Source: a virus. From it: 54,560 bases of DNA. Positions within the stretch are counted from its first letter, which is position 1. Each line of letters opens with the position of its first letter. Under the pieces are notes generated by a model. It did no database searches and was not told where the DNA came from. It saw only the letters and a program-made list of their open reading frames with translations. Location of the stretch: positions 1 to 54,560 of the IMG/VR virus record IMGVR_UViG_3300042485_001100. The stretch is one strand, 5' to 3'. This document shows positions 25,944 to 32,551 of this stretch, one piece after another. A program made the position numbers and the translations under genes.

Positions 25944-25958
25944 TAACAAAATTTGTTA
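25944..25958 (+). promoter_or_regulatory. TAACAAA-A-TTTGTTA palindrome at the predicted +1
   Basis: Perfect 7-bp palindrome with one central base, between the -10 and the TAGGAG ribosome site. As RNA it can form a 5-bp hairpin; as DNA it looks like an operator. It is another instance of a 5'-end inverted repeat in this genome. Confidence 0.5.
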
Positions 25959-25972
25959 TGTAGGAGTTATAG

Positions 25973-28057
25973 TTGACTAGGACTAAAACATGGAGATTAT
26001 CATTAGCCGCCATTTTATGCTTCGGCTGGCTTTTTATGACTCCAGCTTACAGTGATGACCCACTATCTATAGCAGCAGAAAGAATTGCTGAATTAAACGA
26101 AGATATAGAAAATTTATCAGATAAAAAAGAAACTCAAGAACTAATTTCATTAGCCGAAAATAAATACAGCGAGGCCATAGTTGCTAGAGACAACAAGAAT
26201 CTGTCAGATCAGGCATATGCAGATGCAGTAGAGACAGAGGCAGAGTCTTTATCAGACCTTAATGCAAAAATATCAAACCTTTCACTTGCCCAATCCTCAG
26301 TAGATGGACAAACAGCCACAGTTGCTTTAGCCTTAACCCATAAAGATGATGCTCAAGAAGCGTTGTCCATAGCCAACCTTAATCTTCAAACCACACAATC
26401 TAATATGCAGGCTGCTGGGGGAACAGGTTTGGCATACACTGTTTATACTCTTGTTAGACAAGGAAATGTCGCTACCCCAGGATCTGTGCTTTGTTCTGGC
26501 ACTTGGAACTCAAACTCTATGTATCTTCCAGTTTGTGGCAACAGGTATGAAAATTTTATAGTTAAATTTACTGGAACGATTACTGTCCCATCATGGTTTA
26601 CAACAACATATTTTGCAGGATATACAGATGATGGATTTAGAATGTATGTAGACGGAGTTCTTGCAGTTGATAACTGGCAAGAGCAAGGCACTACTTGGAG
26701 TGATTATTCACCAGTATATGATGTTAGTGAAGACAAAACATTGGGTGTAGAAATTTGGTGGTATAACGGCGGAGGTCCTGGAGACTACCATCTTGGCTGG
26801 GCAATTCCTGGAGGATGGACTGGAGCAGGATGCGACTATGCTGGAAACCCACGAGTATGGGGACAAAACTTTAGTTGTAATCTTAATACATTTTCCTCTG
26901 GTCCAGGCGCAACACAAGAGCAGATAAATGATTATAACGAAGCACTTGCAGCAAGAACATCTGCTTTGGCAGTTTATAACGATAAGTTATCTGTTTACAA
27001 TCAAGAGGCTACGACACTAAATGAATTACAAGATGATTTAGAACAAGCGCAGGAAGAAAAAGATTCTGTAGAAAGCACATATGAAATTGCAGAACTAAAC
27101 ACTGCTTTGACATTAGCAGCAAAAGATTTATCAATTGAAAACTACAATAATGCAATTGAAGATATGAATGATGCTATTACTGCTGCTGAAGAAGAGTACG
27201 CTGCTCAATGGGATTTTGAAGAAAAGCAGAGAATTAATGCTGCCATTGCTACTGCCCTTGCAAACATGCCACAGACAGAACCAACACCAGAGGTTACAGT
27301 TGAGCCTACCCCAGAGCCTTCTCCAGAACCATCAACTGAGCCAACAGAAGAACCAACTGAAGAGCCTACACCAGAGCCTACCCCAGAGCCTTCTCCAGAA
27401 CCAACTGATGAGCCAACCCCAGATCCAGAAACAACAGAGGAGCCAGTCGTAGACCCAACAGAAGAACCAACCACAGAACCTACACCAGAGCCAACTCCTG
27501 AACCAAAACCAACAAGTAATCCTGAAATAGAAGATGAAGAGTTAGCTGAACTTATTCCTGAAAAGGGTACAGGAACAGAAGAAGATTTATCTGGAGTTAT
27601 TGCTAACCTTACAAGCAAAGATAACAAGTTAGTTACACTTTCACCTGAGCAAGTAGAAGCAGTTAGCCAAACACTAAAGTCTTTAACACAAGAAGCAAAG
27701 GCAGAGATTGCTGGAGACCTTGGCATTAAGGCATCAGAAGTTGCACAGATTGCTGAGCAGATGAAAGACAATCCAGCACTTGCATCAGCATTTGTTGAGT
27801 TTTCAGAAAGATCAGAAGCGGCAGGAGATACTCCAATGCCTTTTACATTAGCAGACGCAGTAACAGAAGTACAGACAGAGGCATTTCTAGCAGATCCACT
27901 TGGAGCATTATTAGACATAGACTTTTCTAAAGTTTTAAACCCTTCAGAGTGGGGCAAAGATATGACAGATGATCAAAGAGAGAAGGCGCAGGAAGTTGTA
28001 GTGCCAGTAATTATCGCATCAAATATTATTGCAGCAGCAATGACTAGGAGGATATAA
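25973..28057 (+). CDS. Exported PA14-domain protein with coiled coils and Pro/Thr/Glu repeat stalk
   Basis: 694 residues from TTG 25973 with TAGGAG upstream. Signal peptide 1-about 27 (LSLAAILCFGWLFMTPAYS). Coiled coil about 30-145. PA14-like domain about 153-303 with TDDGFRMYVDGVLAVDNW (218-235). A second coiled coil about 317-425, then a PT/PE-rich stalk (repeats of PTPEP, PTEEP, about 430-525), a helical C-terminal region and a hydrophobic end (VVVPVIIASNIIAAAMTRRI). PA14 domains bind glycans. Likely secreted or surface-anchored and possibly on the virion. Directly upstream of the lysis genes. Confidence 0.82.
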   Translation: MTRTKTWRLSLAAILCFGWLFMTPAYSDDPLSIAAERIAELNEDIENLSDKKETQELISLAENKYSEAIVARDNKNLSDQAYADAVETEAESLSDLNAKISNLSLAQSSVDGQTATVALALTHKDDAQEALSIANLNLQTTQSNMQAAGGTGLAYTVYTLVRQGNVATPGSVLCSGTWNSNSMYLPVCGNRYENFIVKFTGTITVPSWFTTTYFAGYTDDGFRMYVDGVLAVDNWQEQGTTWSDYSPVYDVSEDKTLGVEIWWYNGGGPGDYHLGWAIPGGWTGAGCDYAGNPRVWGQNFSCNLNTFSSGPGATQEQINDYNEALAARTSALAVYNDKLSVYNQEATTLNELQDDLEQAQEEKDSVESTYEIAELNTALTLAAKDLSIENYNNAIEDMNDAITAAEEEYAAQWDFEEKQRINAAIATALANMPQTEPTPEVTVEPTPEPSPEPSTEPTEEPTEEPTPEPTPEPSPEPTDEPTPDPETTEEPVVDPTEEPTTEPTPEPTPEPKPTSNPEIEDEELAELIPEKGTGTEEDLSGVIANLTSKDNKLVTLSPEQVEAVSQTLKSLTQEAKAEIAGDLGIKASEVAQIAEQMKDNPALASAFVEFSERSEAAGDTPMPFTLADAVTEVQTEAFLADPLGALLDIDFSKVLNPSEWGKDMTDDQREKAQEVVVPVIIASNIIAAAMTRRI
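27288..27512 (+). repeat. Pro/Thr/Glu codon repeat tract
   Basis: Degenerate 6-18-base repeats of CCA-ACA-GAA/CCA-GAG-CCT type code for the PTEP stalk of the PA14 protein. They create long spurious antisense ORFs. Confidence 0.75.
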
Positions 28058-28251
28058 TGAAAATAATAAAGGCTATATTTAAGTATATTTGGGAAGTTAT
28101 AAAAGAGAGCATAGCTCAGGTATTTACCCTGCTTGGATTTTTTATTGCTTGGCTAACCCTAACTGGATCAGCCCAGCAGGTAGTTGGAGTAGCTACTCTA
28201 ATAGCCACCGCCATATGGCTACTGACCATACCACTACGAAAAGAAGAGTAG
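28057..28251 (+). CDS. Two-helix membrane protein, holin candidate 1
   Basis: 64 residues in a TAATG overlap. Short basic N-terminus, two hydrophobic segments (VFTLLGFFIAWLTLTG and VVGVATLIATAIWLLTI) and a charged tail (PLRKEE). This is a class II holin topology, and the gene is four genes before the CHAP lysin. Holin identity is inferred from context. Confidence 0.68.
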   Translation: MKIIKAIFKYIWEVIKESIAQVFTLLGFFIAWLTLTGSAQQVVGVATLIATAIWLLTIPLRKEE

Positions 28252-28256
28252 TAAGG

Positions 28257-28262
28257 TATAAT
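28257..28262 (+). promoter_or_regulatory. -10 TATAAT six bases before the lipoprotein start
   Basis: AGG-TATAAT followed by 6 bases and ATG 28269. No clear -35. Suggests leaderless transcription of the lipoprotein/lysin unit. Confidence 0.5.
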
Positions 28263-28268
28263 AGTCAC

Positions 28269-28484
28269 ATGAGGAAATTAATCACTATTGCCCTATCTGG
28301 GCTATTAATGCTATCATTAACTGGGTGCGACTCTTTAAATAGATATCGCTATCCATGCCAAGATCCTAAAAATTGGGAAATTGCAGAATGTAATCCTCCA
28401 GAATGTGAAGCTTCACAGACTTGTACAAAAGATGTAATAGAAATTACACCTACCACACCAGAACAGGAAATAACAAATGGCTAA
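28269..28484 (+). CDS. Small lipoprotein
   Basis: 71 residues from ATG 28269; an upstream in-frame start at 28089 would run through the preceding gene. Lipobox LSLTGC with Cys at about residue 20, preceded by a basic N-terminus and hydrophobic core (MRKLITIALSGLLML). The mature part has paired cysteines (YPCQDP, CNPPEC, TCTKD) that resemble a conserved lipoprotein of T4-like aquatic phages. Likely membrane-anchored. It could be a spanin-like or superinfection-exclusion factor. Confidence 0.75.
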   Translation: MRKLITIALSGLLMLSLTGCDSLNRYRYPCQDPKNWEIAECNPPECEASQTCTKDVIEITPTTPEQEITNG

Positions 28485-28887
28485 ACAAAAGCTAACGCCT
28501 GCAGATCTAGATGCTCGTTTAAAGTTTATTTTAGGAATAACACTTGGCAGTATTCTATTCATGACAGCGCTTGGAATTATTTACGGATTATTGTTCGTAA
28601 CACAACCTATCGGAGCTCAGTCAGAAAATGACAAAATGTTCTTTAATGTTTTAGGTAGCATTGCAACATTTATTACAGGAACTCTTGCAGGAATTTTGAT
28701 TGGTAACTCAGGTGCTAAAGACATCATGGCAGCACAGATAGCAAACAAAGAAGTAGATGCAAAAAACACACAAGCAGATAAAAAATTAGAAGCAGAAATT
28801 GATGCAACAGCAGCTCGTTTGGCAGCAAAGCCAGATGGCGCAATGCCAGAAGAGCAACCAGTTGATCTAGATTGGGATAAAGACTAA
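28477..28887 (+). CDS. Two-helix membrane protein, holin candidate 2
   Basis: 136 residues. Cytoplasmic start MAKQKLTPADLDARLKF, membrane segments FILGITLGSILFMTALGIIYGLLF and FFNVLGSIATFITGTLAGILIG, then a charged helical tail. Similar proteins accompany lysins in T4-like cyanophages. TAATG overlap with the lysin gene. Confidence 0.72.
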   Translation: MAKQKLTPADLDARLKFILGITLGSILFMTALGIIYGLLFVTQPIGAQSENDKMFFNVLGSIATFITGTLAGILIGNSGAKDIMAAQIANKEVDAKNTQADKKLEAEIDATAARLAAKPDGAMPEEQPVDLDWDKD

Positions 28888-29519
28888 TGGCAGAACAAGG
28901 TACAGCAGCTCGTCTAATAGAAGTTGCTACAGCAGAGATTGGAACTATTGAAGGTCCAAAAGATAACGAAACTAAGTACGGTGCTTTTATGAAAGCAAAC
29001 TTCCAACCATGGTGTGGAAGTTTCGTAAACTGGTGCGGGTCAGAATCTGGCGTAAAGATTCCTAATACTGTTTACACGCCAGGAGGTGCAGCAGCATTTA
29101 AAAAAGCTGGTGCTTGGATTGATGTAGATATTGCAGATCCAGAACCAGGAGATATAGCCTATTTTGATTTCCCATCAGACGGTGTCGATAGAATTTCTCA
29201 CGTAGGTATTGTTGTTAAAGACAATGAGGATGGAACTGTTTGGTGTATAGAAGGAAACACATCTTCAAAGAAGTCTGGAAGCCAAAGAAATGGCGGAGAA
29301 GTTTGCAAACAACTTCGTGCTTATAAGAAAAATAAAGCTGGTGTATTAGTGTCTATCGTTGGCTTTGGTCGTCCAAAGTTTAAGGGTGCCGCATCTGCTC
29401 CAGCAAAGGCTGCTCCAGCAAAGGCTGCTCCAGCAAAGGCTGCTCCAGCAAAACTAGATCCTAAAGTAAAAGCGGCAATAGATTTACTAACTAAAAATGG
29501 ATATACAGTTTCTAAGTAA
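28887..29519 (+). CDS. CHAP-domain endolysin
   Basis: 210 residues. CHAP catalytic residues: C43 (PWCGSFVNWC), H105 (ISHVGIV) and E122/N124 (IEGNTS). A linker of APAKA repeats (about 170-190) leads to a short C-terminal helix pair (LDPKVKAAIDLLTKNGYTVSK), a probable wall-binding motif. It cleaves peptidoglycan as an amidase or endopeptidase. No signal peptide, so it needs a holin. Confidence 0.9.
   Translation: MAEQGTAARLIEVATAEIGTIEGPKDNETKYGAFMKANFQPWCGSFVNWCGSESGVKIPNTVYTPGGAAAFKKAGAWIDVDIADPEPGDIAYFDFPSDGVDRISHVGIVVKDNEDGTVWCIEGNTSSKKSGSQRNGGEVCKQLRAYKKNKAGVLVSIVGFGRPKFKGAASAPAKAAPAKAAPAKAAPAKLDPKVKAAIDLLTKNGYTVSK
29397..29453 (+). repeat. 15-bp tandem repeat in the lysin linker
   Basis: Nearly four copies of GCTCCAGCAAAGGCT encode APAKA units. 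The near-identity of copies at DNA level suggests recent expansion by slippage. Confidence 0.85.
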
Positions 29520-29663
29520 ATGAATCAATATTCTGTTAAAATAGAGGTGTTGGCTAGTGTCGATGCCTTTTCAGAAGACGACGCAAAAGATTATATTTCA
29601 GATATCTTTAATGTGGATGATGAAATAAAAAGCGTAAAAATAATAAAAATCTCTAAAAACTAG
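29520..29663 (+). CDS. 47-residue acidic protein
   Basis: ATG follows the lysin stop directly. Beta-alpha-beta pattern (QYSVKIEVLASVDAF, EDDAKDYISDIF, IKSVKIIKIS), as in small ferredoxin-like phage proteins (compare the region near 53431). No function assigned. Confidence 0.6.
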   Translation: MNQYSVKIEVLASVDAFSEDDAKDYISDIFNVDDEIKSVKIIKISKN

Positions 29664-29692
29664 TTGACATGTCCGAATTGTGCTAGTATAAT
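29664..29692 (+). promoter_or_regulatory. Consensus promoter TTGACA-17-TATAAT for tRNA-Leu
   Basis: Perfect -35 and -10 hexamers with optimal spacing (29664-29669, 29687-29692), 14 bases before the tRNA 5' end. Confidence 0.82.
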
Positions 29693-29706
29693 AGTATTAG
29701 CACCAT

Positions 29707-29790
29707 GCCCGTATGGCGGAATCGGCAGACGCAGCAGACTTAAAATTTGCCTCCAACACTGGAGTGTCGGTTCAAATCCGACTATGGGTA
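29707..29790 (+). tRNA. tRNA-Leu (TAA anticodon)
   Basis: Acceptor GCCCGTA/TATGGGT (two G-T pairs), D-arm with GGCGGAATCGGCAGACGC, anticodon stem GCAGA/TTTGC, loop CTTAAAA (anticodon TAA), a long variable arm typical of class II tRNA, T-arm TCGG-TTCAAAT-CCGA. Reads UUA, the commonest Leu codon here. Confidence 0.9.
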
Positions 29791-29806
29791 CTGAACAGGA
29801 AGTATA

Positions 29807-30037
29807 TTGTTAAACTTAACAGAGCTTGGGGTAGAAGTTCTAATCAAAAAAAATAAGCACAAAAACATATATGCGTTTTGGGACAACTATTCCTTGGTTG
29901 TTTGGCAAAAAGATAACTCTGGCTTTACAAGCTCAAAAGGGATGTTTAAAAATAGTTGGGGAGTGGCAGAAAAATTTTCAGTCAATAACGACGGAGTTTG
30001 GAAAGTGCCATCAAAGTATGTCAAATTTTTTAAATAG
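29807..30037 (+). CDS. Hypothetical protein, 76 residues
   Basis: TTG start at 29807 with AGGAAG upstream, right after tRNA-Leu. Beta-rich, with Trp/Phe and Lys (IYAFWDNYSLVVWQKDNSGF, FSVNNDGVWKVPSKYVKFF). No family recognised. Overlaps the whiB-like gene by 20 bases. Confidence 0.6.
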   Translation: MLNLTELGVEVLIKKNKHKNIYAFWDNYSLVVWQKDNSGFTSSKGMFKNSWGVAEKFSVNNDGVWKVPSKYVKFFK

Positions 30038-30329
30038 TCTAGGCGTAGACCAAGATAACTTTGAGTGGAAAGATCTAGCCTTGTGTTTAGGTATGGACAC
30101 AAATTTATTTTTTGAACTGTATGAGTCAGATGTAAACATTGCAAAAAGCGTTGACCAGGCCTGCATGTCTTGCCCAGTTATCTCTATGTGCTATAACTAT
30201 GGCACAGAGTCAGATAATTACGGAGTTTGGGGTGGAGTATACTTAAGCTCTGGCAGCCCAGATAAATCAAAAAATTCACACAAAACTAAAGAAGTAGTAA
30301 AAGCTTTAAAGAAAAAACACGGTGCTTAA
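30018..30329 (+). CDS. WhiB-like iron-sulfur transcriptional regulator
   Basis: 103 residues from ATG 30018; an in-frame start at 29871 would run across the upstream gene. Four cluster cysteines C23, C49, C52, C58 with the canonical C-x2-C-x5-C spacing (ACMSCPVISMC), followed by the GVWGG turn (69-73) and a basic C-terminus (KEVVKALKKKHG). WhiB proteins are confined to Actinobacteria and their phages, bind 4Fe-4S, and interact with sigma-A region 4. It may redirect host transcription or sense redox state. Confidence 0.88.
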   Translation: MSNFLNSLGVDQDNFEWKDLALCLGMDTNLFFELYESDVNIAKSVDQACMSCPVISMCYNYGTESDNYGVWGGVYLSSGSPDKSKNSHKTKEVVKALKKKHGA

Positions 30330-30653
30330 ATGTCTAACTTTATAAATAAAGATAAAGATCATTTTAAGTATGGTATTAATGAATGGACTGGAGAAGCAAA
30401 CAAACCAGTATTTTATACAAAAGAAATGGCAAAAAAGGTTAGAGAATTAAAAAGCCCTGCACACGACTTACAAATGGATATCGTAAAGTATCCTGAATTT
30501 TTAGCAATAAGATTATATGAAAACAATTTTTCACAGTATGATGGCAGTATGAGAATGAGAGTTATAGATTATATCGAGATGGTTAAAAAGATCCTGGAAT
30601 CATACGGGGTCAGAGTCGAGTTAGAGGGGAAGCCAGGTGGAAGAACAAGATGA
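30330..30653 (+). CDS. Hypothetical protein, 107 residues
   Basis: ATG directly after the WhiB stop. Mixed alpha/beta with a conserved-looking middle (SPAHDLQMDIVKYPEFLAIRLYENNF) and a basic end (ELEGKPGGRTR). Co-transcribed with WhiB. No family recognised. Confidence 0.65.
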   Translation: MSNFINKDKDHFKYGINEWTGEANKPVFYTKEMAKKVRELKSPAHDLQMDIVKYPEFLAIRLYENNFSQYDGSMRMRVIDYIEMVKKILESYGVRVELEGKPGGRTR

Positions 30654-30831
30654 ACATGTAATAAAGGTATTTATAATCCCAGAGCAAAAATATGGGGTAG
30701 TAGTATCTGAAGGTGCATTTATGTCTACAATAAAATATAATGATGGCTTTGAAGAGACCGTAGAGCCATTTGACAATAACGATTTCATCATTTTAGATGA
30801 AATTGTAATAAAAAAATATGGAGAAGATTAA
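30637..30831 (+). CDS. Hypothetical protein, 64 residues
   Basis: GTG 30637 with a GAGGGG purine tract 11 bases upstream, overlapping the previous gene by 17 bases. Predicted small beta barrel (VIKVFIIPEQKYGVVVSEG, MSTIKYNDGFEETVE) with an acidic end. No family recognised. Confidence 0.6.
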   Translation: MEEQDEHVIKVFIIPEQKYGVVVSEGAFMSTIKYNDGFEETVEPFDNNDFIILDEIVIKKYGED

Positions 30832-31067
30832 TGGAAAAAGTTTTATGTTACTCATGCAACAAGACAAAGGCAAGTCTTTCATTAAAAAAATCTAGCCTAC
30901 TGCCTATTAATTTGCTGTTGTGCGAGACATGCATATCTAACAAGCTTGAGCCAAGATGGGTAGTTATTTTGTCTGGAAGACAATATGGGCATGATATAGT
31001 AAAAGACTATATTTCAAAGAAGAGATACCATGGAGAAGATATAAAGGCTTCTGAATTATTAGTTTAA
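30831..31067 (+). CDS. Zinc-binding protein with two CxxC motifs
   Basis: 78 residues, TAATG overlap. CYSC (near 6) and CETC (near 31) form a treble-clef-like site, followed by PRWVVILSGRQYGHDIVKDYI, a pattern seen in small phage proteins. Function unknown. Confidence 0.68.
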   Translation: MEKVLCYSCNKTKASLSLKKSSLLPINLLLCETCISNKLEPRWVVILSGRQYGHDIVKDYISKKRYHGEDIKASELLV

Positions 31068-31088
31068 TTACGGTATAATTATGTAATA

Positions 31089-31406
31089 ATGTTTACTACT
31101 ACCCAGATAATTATAACAATAATTGCCTCTGTTTCCAGCGGTTTAGTTGGTGTGCTCTTTAACTATAAAAAAGAAAAGAAAAAAGAGCAAATAAGACAGG
31201 CTGAAAAAATGCATGATGGGCTTCTTTTAGAGCTAAAAGATCTTCAAATAAAGCTATATAAATTAGAAAAAGATTTAGATGAATGGAAGCAGAAATATTA
31301 CGAAGCATTGCAGGAACTAATAGCTGTTAAGGCTGACCTAGATAGATCATTATCTCATATAGATCATATGGATATGCATATTAGCATGGATATTGAGCAC
31401 GAATAG
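31089..31406 (+). CDS. Membrane-anchored coiled-coil protein
   Basis: 105 residues. One N-terminal membrane helix (TTQIIITIIASVSSGLVGVLF), then a long charged coiled coil (KEKKKEQIRQAEK ... LKDLQIKLYKLEKDL). TATAAT at 31074-31079 is 9 bases before the ATG. The topology (N-out, C-in) resembles Rz-like or phage membrane tethers. Confidence 0.65.
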   Translation: MFTTTQIIITIIASVSSGLVGVLFNYKKEKKKEQIRQAEKMHDGLLLELKDLQIKLYKLEKDLDEWKQKYYEALQELIAVKADLDRSLSHIDHMDMHISMDIEHE

Positions 31407-31432
31407 ACAAATAATTTTTAAAATAGTATACT
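31404..31432 (+). promoter_or_regulatory. Promoter TAGACA-17-TATACT, leaderless
   Basis: TAGACA (31404-31409), 17 bases, TATACT (31427-31432), 6 bases, then ATG 31439. Confidence 0.65.
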
Positions 31433-31438
31433 GAAATC

Positions 31439-31996
31439 ATGACATGTATAGTTGCTATTGCCCAAAATGGAACCGTTTATATGGGTTCCGACCATGCAGC
31501 TTCAGACGATAAAACTGGATGGATCCTTGCAAGAAAAGAACCAAAATGTTTTAAAGTTGGTCAGTATGGAATTGCGTTTACAGATTCATTTAGAATGGGA
31601 CAAATTCTGCAATACATGTGGACCCCACCAAAATATACGCCAACTAAAACAAACTCTGGTTTAGATAAGTTTATGAGAACCAAGTTTATAGATTCAGTAA
31701 AGGTTGCGTTTAAAGATCACGGGTACGGTAGCATAGGGTCTTCTTCTGAAGAAGACAGTGGCGGAATTTTTATAGTAGGCGTTGAAGGAAGAATATTTAC
31801 AATAGATGAAGATTTTCATGTAGGAGAAAATATAGTTAATTATATGGCAGAAGGAAGCGGCGGACAGATAGCTCTTGGGGCATTACATGCAACCAAAAAT
31901 CAGAAGAATCCAAAGCTAAGGCTAAAACTCGCATTAGAAGCAGCAACAGCTTTTAATATGAGCGTTGCTGCGCCCTATACATATATTCAAGTTTAA
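31439..31996 (+). CDS. Proteasome/HslV-like Ntn hydrolase
   Basis: 185 residues. Begins MTCIVAIAQNGTVYMGSDHAASD, matching 20S proteasome beta/HslV subunits, where Thr2 becomes the N-terminal nucleophile after Met removal. Other family features: RKEPKCFKVGQYGIAFTDS (Lys33-equivalent) and GSGGQIALGAL. The host may be an actinobacterium with or without its own proteasome. It could act as a self-compartmentalised peptidase or an amidase. Translation appears leaderless, placing the N-terminus directly at the mRNA start. Confidence 0.82.
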   Translation: MTCIVAIAQNGTVYMGSDHAASDDKTGWILARKEPKCFKVGQYGIAFTDSFRMGQILQYMWTPPKYTPTKTNSGLDKFMRTKFIDSVKVAFKDHGYGSIGSSSEEDSGGIFIVGVEGRIFTIDEDFHVGENIVNYMAEGSGGQIALGALHATKNQKNPKLRLKLALEAATAFNMSVAAPYTYIQV

Positions 31997-32004
31997 GGTA
32001 TAAT
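31976..32004 (+). promoter_or_regulatory. Promoter TATACA-17-TATAAT, leaderless
   Basis: Weak -35 TATACA (31976-31981), TATAAT (31999-32004), 6 bases, ATG 32011. It overlaps the Ntn hydrolase stop. Confidence 0.55.
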
Positions 32005-32010
32005 TTACCT

Positions 32011-32382
32011 ATGAGAATAGCACTAGCCATATCAATGTCAATTGCAATAATACTAACTGCATTTTTCCTTTTTCTTTTTTTTAAAAGGTTCAAGGTTGGC
32101 GTATACTATATAGATAAGTACGAAGAGGCAGTTCAGGATATGCTAAACATAATAGCAGAAAATGATCCTAGATACATACCTCCCGTAGACTACAACAAGG
32201 CTATCGACCTAAGAGGCACACCTACACATGTATGCCTGTGCGGGTCTGAAGTATGGCTAGTAAAGGTTGTATTCTCAGAATATGAGATAGCAAGCTATTT
32301 CTTGGACATGGAATGTTTAAGTTGTGGAAGTTTTGCCACAGCACCAACCCCAATAGATCGGAGCAACATTGAGGAACTCTAA
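32011..32382 (+). CDS. Membrane-anchored protein with C-terminal zinc-like cysteines
   Basis: 123 residues. N-terminal membrane helix (IALAISMSIAIILTAFFLFLFF), then a soluble domain with CLCGSEVW and MECLSCGSF, a possible CxC...CxxC zinc ribbon facing the cytoplasm. No family recognised. Confidence 0.65.
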   Translation: MRIALAISMSIAIILTAFFLFLFFKRFKVGVYYIDKYEEAVQDMLNIIAENDPRYIPPVDYNKAIDLRGTPTHVCLCGSEVWLVKVVFSEYEIASYFLDMECLSCGSFATAPTPIDRSNIEEL

Positions 32383-32521
32383 AAAGATCAAAAATCTTGA
32401 GTCTAAGGTAGAAGATCTCAGCGCACTTACTGACATACTAATACTTTTAGTTAATGATATTATTGATGGTAAAAAGGCTCCTAATCTAGACTCTGGAAAA
32501 TGGTATAACCAAAAGCCTTGA
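32369..32521 (+). CDS. 50-residue coiled-coil protein
   Basis: TTG 32369 with GGAG 5 bases upstream, overlapping the preceding gene by 14 bases. One amphipathic helix (KIKNLESKVEDLSALTDILILL). Ends in the -35 of the subtilase promoter. Confidence 0.5.
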   Translation: MRNSKKIKNLESKVEDLSALTDILILLVNDIIDGKKAPNLDSGKWYNQKP

Positions 32522-32545
32522 CAATCCCATCCTATTTAGTATACT
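32518..32545 (+). promoter_or_regulatory. Promoter TTGACA-16-TATACT, leaderless, for the subtilase
   Basis: TTGACA (32518-32523), 16 bases, TATACT (32540-32545), 6 bases, ATG 32552. Confidence 0.72.
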
Positions 32546-32551
32546 TAGGAT

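Noticed and set aside
27205-27957. 250-codon minus-strand ORF rich in Ser/Gly/Val
   Set aside because: It is the antisense shadow of the Pro/Thr/Glu repeat of the PA14 protein; the plus-strand gene has a signal peptide, domain and ribosome site.
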